Shown: piece by piece, positions 13,077 to 23,000 of the stretch
Layout of the letters: every line of letters begins with the position of its first letter
Position numbering within the stretch: the stretch's first letter is position 1
DNA from: Agriotes lineatus
Lineage: Eukaryota; Arthropoda; Insecta; Coleoptera; Elateridae
DNA length: 64,000 bases
Assembly: GCA_940337035.1 (NCBI GenBank)
Contig: OW679203.1
Span: forward strand, 77,205,061-77,269,060
Reading direction: 5' to 3'
Translations under genes and position numbers: made by a program
Notes under the pieces: generated by a model
The model's input: only the letters and a program-made list of their open reading frames with translations
Told to the model about the DNA's origin: nothing
Database searches by the model: none

Positions 13077-13874
13077 TTTTTTTTCCTGGAGGAAGGAGGG
13101 GCAAATCTTCAAAAGACACCCTGAAAAAAAAACGGAGTTTATCCGGGTGTGTCGGATTCGGCTGGGAAGGGGGCCCAACCACCTACCGACTAAAAACCCC
13201 CCCTTCTTGTCGCTCGCCGCACCGGGATCCCGGTTGGTATTGCTTCAGCGCGGTTTGCCCCTACTAGTTATGGTTGTCCTGCTTGCCTCCTTCTCTCCTC
13301 TTCTTCCTTACAGCTCATGACTTTTGCTACTTCGGTCTCTATCACTTTCCATTTGGTTTCACTCTCTAACATGTGGCTAACGATGTTTCCTGGGGTAAGC
13401 CGCTCCCCGATTCCTTCCGTCATTCTTGCTCTTTCTTCACCCCATTTCTCACACTCGAAAATAGTGTGCTGAGCTGAGTCTTCTTCGCCGCAGTATGTGC
13501 AGGCACTGTTGTCCCGTAGGTGCATTCGGTGCAGCTATGCGTTAAAGCAACCGTGTCCCGTCAGGAACTGGGTCAGATGGTATCCCACCTCGCCATGTTT
13601 CCTCTTGACCCATGGAGTTACTTCCCTAATAAGGATTTTTGTCCACCCTGCAGTCTCGGTATTTCGGCGCCATTCGTCTTCCCATATGCGCAGGCTCTCC
13701 TCTCTTGCTTCCTTCTTTGCCGCCCTTCTATTTGCTCCAGCTGCGTACGAGCGTTCTCGTATCAGCAGGTGAATGGGAACCGTTGATGCCACAACTTGAG
13801 CCGCCTTAGTAGATACGGTCCTGTATGCGCTGGCTATTCTGATAGCCTCCCGTCTTTGTACTCTCTCCAGTTGC
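13077..13874 (-). mobile_element. 5'-truncated R1/LOA-type LINE with poly(A) tail
   Basis: 798 bp on the minus strand: the C-terminal end of ORF2, a short 3' UTR and a poly(A) tail (plus-strand T run at 13074-13084). It is flanked by the 12-bp direct repeat TGAATGTAATCT at 13065-13076 and 13875-13886. Poly(A) plus duplication is the hallmark of target-primed reverse transcription. More GC-rich than its surroundings. Confidence 0.87.
13268..13874 (-). pseudogene. R1/LOA-type ORF2 C-terminal region, one stop codon
   Basis: The minus-strand frame begins in LERVQRREAIRIASAYRTVS, continues through VPIHLLIRER and VGYHLTQFLTGHGCFNA, then a single TAG, then LHRMHLRDNSACTYCGEEDS, and ends RRRQAGQP. 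The CTYCGEEDSAQHTIFEC zinc motif (C-x2-C-x7-H-x4-C) and the preceding HLTQ-L-GHG-F pattern are characteristic of the region after reverse transcriptase in the R1/Jockey group. The TAG falls where Y is expected before LHR. The endonuclease and reverse transcriptase core are absent through 5' truncation. Confidence 0.85.
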
Positions 13875-13886
13875 TGAATGTAATCT
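13875..13886. repeat. Target-site duplication of the R1/LOA-type LINE, 5' side
   Basis: TGAATGTAATCT, a perfect copy of 13065-13076. Confidence 0.85.
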
Positions 13887-16274
13887 ATTGTAATGGTTTT
13901 ATGCCTGAGGCTCTACCCTGCTTGCAGTACAGTTTAGAAAACAAGTTAATAAGCACAGAGTTGGCTGGTTTATGTAGCTGCAATACTAAATTTCATTCAG
14001 TAATTGCATTGGAAAAGGATGCCTGTATTAATAAATAAATTGATTAAGAAAAGCAAAGGGCAAAGCTTGTTTTTCACAGTGTTGAAGTCGAAGTTCAAAT
14101 TAATTAAATATTAGGTTTGGGCAGAATGAATAGCCAAACCAAAAGAAGTAAATAATCACAAAAAGGTTTACTATGTGCAGGACAATGAAGCGTAGCCCTA
14201 AGCAAGGAAATTTATGAGTCTTAAAAGAGGTATAATAAGCTAGAATAAACTAATTATACGTTGCAAAAAGCAATCAAAAGGCAGGCATAATAAACAGGGA
14301 ATAGCAATTGTGAAAAGCATGACATGGAAAAGCGAGTAAAAAGCAAACAGAGACAGGAAAGAGGAATTGTGCAGGAAGTGAACTCTAAAAAATTTATCAG
14401 TGCAATTACGCTAGTGAAAATAGCAGAGCGATTAATAAAACGTGCAGTGGCGCAAAGAGACATTTTAACAACTAAAAATGTAGACAATATTTTAGATATA
14501 AGAAATTTCTAAAAATAATACTTTATAAGTAGATTTATTTCAAAATGTACTTGATTTGAACATGGCTAATTTCCGTTTGTATAGTTATAGATTAGCATTT
14601 CTTTATAGCGGACTTCAGGAGATAACAATTGAATAAATTATAAGATTAGCATGAAATTTTGTTGTCCTTTTGAATACAAGTTTTTATTTAATAAAATTAA
14701 ATATTTTGAGCTAAAGAGTGTTTCACAGTGTTAAGCAAGTAAAAAGGTTCATATGAGAACGTTTGTGGCGATTTCCCCAGCAATAAATAATTTTATCAAA
14801 AGCATCTCCGAGGAAACGTTTGCCACCCACATTAAGATTACGAAGAAGGATTCCAGCCCAAAAGATGGTCCAGAACCAGGGCATTCTATTGCGACGCATC
14901 AGGCAGGAGGGCAGGACACCGACCAGCAGCACCCACACTGGGGGAAATCGTTCCAGACGAAGATACGAGCTGGAGCCCCCTTTCCGAAAATTGAAGTAAA
15001 CACGAAATCTTGAGGTACTGTCTAACCCTACAAATATTAGTGTGAGCGTCCAGAAATTTGTGTGCATGCGAGACAATACCGTACTGAACAAGATTCAAGC
15101 ATAGTCAAGCCTCCATCCAAAGTGCTTTTCAAATTATTAACCAGAGTCCAAGTGTGAGGTGAGGTAGAGCTTAAACAATTGCAGAAATTTAATCGGCGTC
15201 CCTTCTGACGTCACAGACAAATTAATTCTTGAAAAAATAAGAATAATAACCGCCAAAGCACTACGATTTAAATAAATACCTCTTCGAATGTTCACAAATT
15301 TGATTTTTAAAGTCAACAACGCTTGCAGTACTAAGCGAACGAGTTTGGAGTTTCGACAGCATATATTTGCGACTGCGTATTTGAAACTAATTTGGGTGGC
15401 CAGTGGCTTACCAATTTAAGTAAAAATTTACAAATTATTAGGAATTTGCCCATTTGAATAGAGTTGATTGTCTACCGAGCTCGCGTTATGAGAATAAAAT
15501 TGCAGATAAATAAAATAAGAAAACGGGCATAATACTATTTTATTTGAGTCAAGTAAAAATAATAATACAAATCAGCACTTTAATCAGTGGTGCATATCAA
15601 ACCATAGCACTATATGTGTGTTCAATATAACAACTTGAATGATTTTACTGGTGTGTTTTCTTGTATTTTTCTGTAAAGCAACTTGCAGGAAGGTTTTAAA
15701 GAAAGCAGAACCGTAATTGACAGGTATTTCAGGTAAAGTGTTAAATGTAGGTTCCTTGTCCTCAAGATCGGCAAAAAGCTTTATCTCCCTATAAAGCTTG
15801 TTTGCCACGTTTCATTGTTTGAGTGGTTCGATATCTGATTAATTCCCAAGTACAATTCGTTGTAGCGCTCCGGTACCTAAAGTAGCATTTCTTGTTTTGA
15901 GTTAACACGCACCCACATACTTATATCTTATGGTTAAACCTACCGTCTGTCCCGATTGCAACTAGACGGAGCAATTTGTTGCTACAAGATTATTTAATTT
16001 TGTGGGTTAAAGATTTTTTAGCTGACCCATAAAATTGGTTCCTTAATTAATGTCGTAATCTCATAATTACACGCGGCCTTGTTTATACTGTAATCGTTTA
16101 AACATTGCATTGTCGCAAGCGCTACCCCTGTAACACCATTTCATTCAGGAGTTGCTCTTCTTCCGCATATTTTACGATCTACCAATGACAACTGTTCAAA
16201 TTTTTCTTGCATCAGTTGCAATGCTACTTTGGTAACCTACATTTTTCGTAAATATACTGCAAAATATTTTGCAG
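13887..16274. other. Intergenic stretch without recognised genes
   Basis: Contains overlapping open frames on both strands at 14723-15091 (122 codons minus, 86 codons plus) in a GC-richer patch. Neither shows a known domain. A minus ORF at 15584-15808 is also unassigned. The rest is AT-rich. Confidence 0.4.
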
Positions 16275-16807
16275 CAGTGGCGTAGCTAAGATTCTCTTTC
16301 GGATGGGGCTCGCCTTTCAAATTTTCTACAACGGCTGCCATCTCAGGACTACAAAATAGAGGATGGGCTGTAAATGTTTTCGTTAGGGTATTGCAAATCA
16401 TTATAAGGAAGTAAAATTTATTATATCTGTATTTTTCAAATCAGGAATTTATTGATGCAAAGTACAGATCATGTGTCTCTATAATCATAAACATTAGTAA
16501 TTGTATAGGTATTTTATCTTTACAGAAGTAATCTATTAGATTTATCTTTTTCCACAAATCGAAGGGCGACAGGTTTAAAAATATCCACAAATAACAAAAC
16601 ACTGTTGAAGCAAATATTGGAATAGATTTACACTCTTGGAACAAATAGTGTAGAACTTTACATTGATGTAACTCTAGTTTACACAGAGCCGATTTGTTAA
16701 TTTTCAGTCTAGATTCAAGATAGGTAAGGTAAAAGATTATTTCTATTTTTTTTTAGATGTCGAGTGGAGGGTTCAGCCCTCGATCCTCTCCTCTGGCTAC
16801 GCCATTG
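16275..16807. mobile_element. Possible DNA-transposon derivative with CARTGGCGTAGCY ends
   Basis: The left end reads CAGTGGCGTAGCTAAGATTC. The right end, read inward, is CAATGGCGTAGCCAGAGGAG. The termini are thus inverted copies for about 13-16 bases and loosely similar beyond. The interior is AT-rich and non-coding. No target duplication was found. CAGTGGCGTAGC-type ends recur in hAT-like elements, but the superfamily is not proven. Confidence 0.4.
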
Positions 16808-17116
16808 CTCTGCTGCGGTGTTTTTTCTGCTTTATTTGACTGGTCACACAAGCAAGGACCAATTATCTCCAAATCAGCCACATCTACCAAAATTTTCCGG
16901 GCTAGACGATGTAAAAATTTTAGTTTGTCTGCAAATTCTTAATGCACCCCTAACTACTAAATTGAGCCTATAAATATTCACCAGCGGCACGAACTCTTCC
17001 TTATTGCAAGTAGTCCTGTTACGGTCGCCAAATGTGGTTGCATTACGAAGTAAACTACCCTTGTTAGATAATCACAATGTTTATTAAGTAACTCTTGCCG
17101 ACTGAACACAGTTTTT

Positions 17117-17302
17117 GATCTATCTAAATGTGATATTGATAATTTCTTGAATCAGTTACATTATACATTTCCTAGAATAAAATTCACGTATAAAATGGAA
17201 AACTAAAGAGAACTACCATTTCTGGATACCTGACCTAAAAGTTGTATAGGAGTTAACTTCAACAAAACTGCTGAGTTCTTTAAAGAGGTCTACCATTTTT
17301 AA
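17117..17302 (+). pseudogene. Penelope-like reverse transcriptase C-terminal relic
   Basis: The frame reads NFLNQLHYTFPRIKFTYKME, stop, RELPFLDT, stop, ...NFNKTAEFFKEVYHF. This follows the Penelope-type pattern (LN--HP-IKFT-E-E---LPFLD) found just after the reverse transcriptase palm. Two in-frame stops show it is dead. Confidence 0.4.
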
Positions 17303-20007
17303 GAATCTAATAAAATCTTGAACAAAGACAGAAGTTGTCAACTGATTGGTGGCATGGCACACGCCCTTTGTGTCAGATAGTATAAACAGCGTTAAAATGT
17401 GCGGGAATGCTGACTTTCACTGGTGATTTGACGAAGAGCATATCTTCGACCAACTTTGTATTTAGCGGTTGTTAAATATTTGTGTGGTTAGGGGTTTTTA
17501 ATGAATTGTGTCAGATTCAAACCACATGCTCCTGAGTGTTTTACTTAAATTAATATACTTAACTTGAAGTTATTAGTAGTATGAATTATTTTATTAAAAC
17601 TGCACGTAAACAGTACTAACCTATATTACATTAAACTGATTCTATTATTCTGAGAAGGTTTACTTCCTCTGACGCTGTTCCTATTTGATAACTTAAACCA
17701 AAGTAGCCTAATTTAATGTAACCTAAACAAAACTAAACCAAACGTGTTTAAGTTTATATAATCAACAGTTAGCAGCGACAGTAATTATGCGTAGTCGCTG
17801 CAGCGTAAATAATTATTGTTTGGTTGTTTGCAACTATGGTACCAAAATCATACTTCCATAATAATGCAGAACACTACATGCCGTGTTAAGCTGGTAAAAG
17901 TATCAAGGCTTCATTTAACTGTTTACTATTTTCGGGTTTTTCGAAACAAACTTTCCATTACTTTTAGTAGGGGTATTATCACAGAAAACAATTACTTATT
18001 ATGTTTGTTGGATGTGTTTTTTAAAACTACGAACACACGTACATTCCATTTATAATAAAGAGGGTTTATTACTGCCTTACTGAATGGAGCCACACGCTCC
18101 GTTTAAACACACTCTAACAAATTGATATTCGGAGATTAGCGCCCGATGTAAGTTCGGGTGGCATTCGTGACAAGAAGATCTGAGCGCATCTAAAACAAAC
18201 GCGCGAAACTTTCGATTTTAAATGCGGTATACGCTGCGGGCGACAGCTAGTTCTAAATATTTAACTTATAGGGGAGTAATTATTGGTTTATTGGGTTCTA
18301 GTAAGTGGAACGTCTTCTACATATGCAAACATTAAACGCTTGTCCTTCGAAACCCCTTATTTGCTATACATGTCTACTATATTTTATTTTGTACCAGAGT
18401 CTGTAATGCAACATGCAAGTGCATGTAGGATCTATTTTAATTTTTAATATCCAGTTGGTTAATACAGTACATGAATAGAACGGTTGTTTAAATGACTGGT
18501 GGCAGCTTTAGGGAAACCAAATGGATTTCTATTGGAAATAACAGATATTAAATATAACATTGAAAAATATTCATATAAAATTCACGTTTATGGTGGCAGT
18601 TGTGATCTGATAATAATCTTCAAGATAAATAAGTAGAGGTAAAAATAGCTTTCCCTGCAATTTAATGCTATTTAGTATCAAGATTATTATAATTTTATAG
18701 TTCATGTCAATGTTTTTTCATTTGAGTTTAATTGTATCTATCTATTACAAAGTTAATAGATTACAATAGGTAAAGTAGAGTCAGTACAGTGCGAAAGTGA
18801 ATTTTGTGTGCTATTGGAAAAAGTTTCTATCGTACGAGCTTGGGGTAAATTGTAACAGCCATTGTATTGAATAGGTGTTAGTCAACAGTATAGAGATCTT
18901 TTTAAGCAGTCAGGTATTTAACCAAAGAAGTAAACGTAAGTGACATTTTATATTGGTTATAAACACGTTTGATGTGCGATAAATTTTAGGATAATTGTAT
19001 TTAGGGTTAACCATTGTAATTAAAATATATTTGCAAGTGAACTATGGTTTTATTGTAATGTGTAATTTCAAACATAACTTAATGTAAAAGTCAAGTTTGA
19101 GATACTTTTAAAAGCTATTGATTTAAACAATATTTGAGTTGAAATTCAAATATAAGTTAATGTATTTATACTGTTGATAAAAGACAATTAATAATAAAAG
19201 GTTGAAGTAAATATTGATTTCATATTGAATAATACCATTTACCTGTAGAAATAGGAGTCTCATTGTTCCGAGTTAGTTAGTCGAGGATACAACAGAGGTA
19301 TTTAGCATTACATGTCCTATGTCAGAACTATTTAATTAAAACATGTCAGAATTGTTATAAGTTTTATTGGAATACAAAGGTAAGTCAATAAGACAACTTA
19401 CATAAGAGGTGATATTTCTTTGGATAGTGTAAGTATCATACTGTATATTAATACAACTAATATACAATTGAAGACCAATTTGGCATTGTAAATGTGGGGA
19501 AACGTTACAAGTCGAGCCTGACATTAATATTCAGGATCATCATCAGTTTCTACATGCATTGAGCAGGTAAGAATGACCTTAATAGTAAATATTGAACTGT
19601 GCACTAAGCCTAACTTCTTTGTACAGTACGTCTCAATATACAACTACGTTTCTTGATATGCAACTAGCTCTCTCATGATTGTAGTTACTTACAACTTAAA
19701 CTTACTCTTTATTATAAAGACCTGTTGTTGAATCCATCACAAACTCTCGCCCTACTAATTAGCACTTTTGTAACCATCTCTTATCCTTCTGAGATCAAGA
19801 AGAAATTTAAGTGGATGACCTTACACAAACCGATTATCAATAATCACCGTGTAATGTATATTTTCTATATTAATGTCATTTAATTAACAATGCTGTAAAC
19901 TACTCTAGTGTGTTTAACTAGCAAATGCCCGCTGGCTGCTAATGCTCGTTTTCTGCCCTTGTGACACAATGTACTATATCTTCAACAGTTTATCTTAATT
20001 TTATTAT
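17303..20007. other. Intergenic stretch, 3' of gustatory receptor gene B
   Basis: AT-rich with only short ORFs. A CpG-containing patch at 18130-18260 has no assignable feature. No transposon ends were recognised. Confidence 0.45.
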
Positions 20008-23000
20008 TTAGAAAGACGCCAGGTCAAATTGAACAAAAATTATAAAATAAGTTGCTCCAGCGCAGACAATCTGAAACAATAAAAATAAATAGCAGGTATG
20101 TCTAGCTTTGCTATTTGACCAAACAGCTACGTATTCTTTATGAAACAAGAATTATCACAATATCGCACCGTAAATATCATCTGCAAGTCGATGGTGAAAA
20201 AACCTCCAACTGTAATCTTTACGTCGTCATGCAGAGCTTGTAAAGAAAACGCATTTATCTGTAAGTCGAAGAAAAGATAATTTTTATGTCAATGTATTCC
20301 TATTATTTACCTCTTTTTTAGTTTCTAGTTTAGTCGTAACCGCCATCAATTTCCATAATTCTCGTTTTATAAGGTTTGCCTGAAAAAGATAATGTCTCTG
20401 TTATAAACTGAAGTAAAAATACGATGTATTACACAGAGCTGGGCAGTAATTAATTACTTTGTAATTAAATTACTAATTAAATTCCTTTTTGTTGATTTGT
20501 CTCAGAATTAAATTAGTTTTCAAAATACGGTAATTGTAATTGGTAATTGTCGTATTTGTTCAAAAGTACTTGACAATTACTTTTTGAAAGTTATTAACTA
20601 CTACATTCAATTACTTAATTACTTTTGAGTAATTAAATTACTCTAAAGTATTTAAATTACTTTACAAGTATTTTAATTACGTGTGGTAATTGAAATTGCT
20701 CTCAATAATTGAATTGCTTTCTGATAATTTAAATTGCTCCCAGTAGTTGAATTACTTTCTGGTAATTTAATTACTAGATTACTAGCCTCGATTGGGTATT
20801 AAACCTCCAGAACGCAAAATAAGATAGAGTCATATTAAGTTACATGTTAAGCAAATGTCAATAGATTATTCCTGGAGCAATATACGTATAATTTATTATT
20901 TTCTACGACTAGTCGGATAACAGTTTTTTTGTGCAGCAACAAAGCGATATTTGGTGCAGGCACGTATGTTTGTAGATGAGACGTGTTGTGTTTTTTGTAG
21001 TGTAGGCTGTGCAGAATGTAACATTGTGGGAGGCAAAAATTATATCTACGGTAAGTACAGCTTACAGAGTAGAGTGCAGTAAAAATATAATTTAATTTTT
21101 TCAATAACAATTAATAACAAATACCGTCATAATAATTATTTATTAATTTCAATTTGCTTGTTTAAAACGATGTACTAGCACATGGCTATCTAAATACTAC
21201 TAAATACAAATATACGACAACAATTTCTAGTAATTGGAAAAGTAATTTATGTTGTGCAATTACAACTCCCAAGTAATTGGTAATTGAATTACTATTTCAT
21301 ATGAGTACCTAAAAATGTGGTAATTCAATTACTTCATTGAGCGGTAATTGGTAATTAGTAATTAATTACATTTTTCAAGTATTTTTTTCAACTTTGGTAT
21401 TACAGTTGATAATCTCAGATGTTCTAAATTTAGTTTAAAAACTATTTTACATCAAACAGAAACGGAGAAGACACCATGTTTATCTAACCAGAAGATGGAA
21501 CGAAATCGAAAGAAATCTATAGATGCCGATCTAATAACTAGAAAATAAATTTCCAAATTAAGGAATCAGAGTGATGATAATCTGAAACGCCATATTAAGA
21601 ACAGACTACGGGCTGCATGAAAATTGGCTCAAATCATCGTGTTTCCCAAACCAAAAAAACCACCCATAGAGGCAGTTTAATATAAACCTCTCAACTTGCT
21701 ACCAACCCTATCTAAGATATTCCAAAAGTTTTTCTTTCCAAATATGATTTCTTTCTTCTTTTTCTTCAATCCTTATATCGTTCAATTCGATTCTGAACAT
21801 TTTTGTCTATGTGAAGCATTCCATTGTCGTTTTACTAGAGTTCATTTTAAGCTTATCATTTCAGAAGCCTCTGCAAGTTGTATCACCACTCCTCGCATTT
21901 CTTCACAGCTTTCCGTCAGTAGAACGATATCTGCAGAAAATTTAAGCTAGTTAAATTTTTTCCGTTATTTTGTTAGCATCATCTACAGGTAAATTAAGCA
22001 TCGTCGGTAATATATCATCTTCCGGTTTAGCCTGTTTCCGTATAGGTATTAAATTTGCATTTTATTGCAGTTCTATTATTATTATATATTATTATATATT
22101 AAGGAAAGGAAATGGGCGCCAGAAATCAAAAGATTTCAAAGAATTAAAATGAACTACAAGTGACTAGCGTTTAATTAGTAAATAATAAAAAGTCTTGAAG
22201 TGTCAGTAATAAATAATCAGAATAATTACAATGCAGATAATGTTATAACAAAATTGTGTACGTTGACTGAAGGTTGCGACACGCATAAAATCAAGAACCC
22301 CTTTCGGGTTATTTTAATAACTTTAACAACAAATTATTTGTGGGTAAGCTTATCACAGTCATTTAATAAATCCTTCTGTTTAGGCTATTGAAAATAAAAA
22401 AGCGTGACTGTACCTTTTACAGAGGGTCAATACACATCAAAATTGCAGCTTTAAATACTGAGCATAATTAACTATAAGCATAAAAATTCAAATGTAAAAA
22501 GCAAGAGCATGTATTAAATTGAACATTACATGTTAATAATTGCGGAACGTGTGAATTTAAATTCCAAATAATTACGGGTTTAAAATGTATAAATGTAAAA
22601 TTCAGGTATTGGAGATAAGTTGATATTTAATCCCGGAGTAGCACTAACTAACCTCGAAACATAAGCTGGACGTGATCGGCTACAACCCTTGTTGAAATTG
22701 CCGTGGATGCGCCAAAAATTGCTGCGGAAGCATCCTCAAAAGGCAGCAAATACGCCGAACCCAGCAGGTGTCGAAAATGCGATAAGGCTAGCGCCTTGGC
22801 CTCCGAGATAAACTCGTGGTTAAAACTGGTAATTAAGAGCGAAGAAAAAAATTAATTACTATGCGAATAACAAAACAGAAAAGCGCCATCTTACCTGATC
22901 ATAATCAGCCCTTAGAAACACAAAGCTTATAGAAATCGGTTGAGCGCACGTAATTTGACTTAATTAAAATCAAACCTTAGCCACGCCAAACACGGCGGGC

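Noticed and set aside
14723..15091. 122-codon minus-strand ORF as a gene
   Set aside because: An overlapping plus-strand ORF is as good, no domain or splice context is visible, and composition does not separate the strands.
16275..16807. Target duplication for the CAGTGGCGTAGC-ended element
   Set aside because: Flanks TTTTGCAG and CTCTGCTG do not match in direct orientation.
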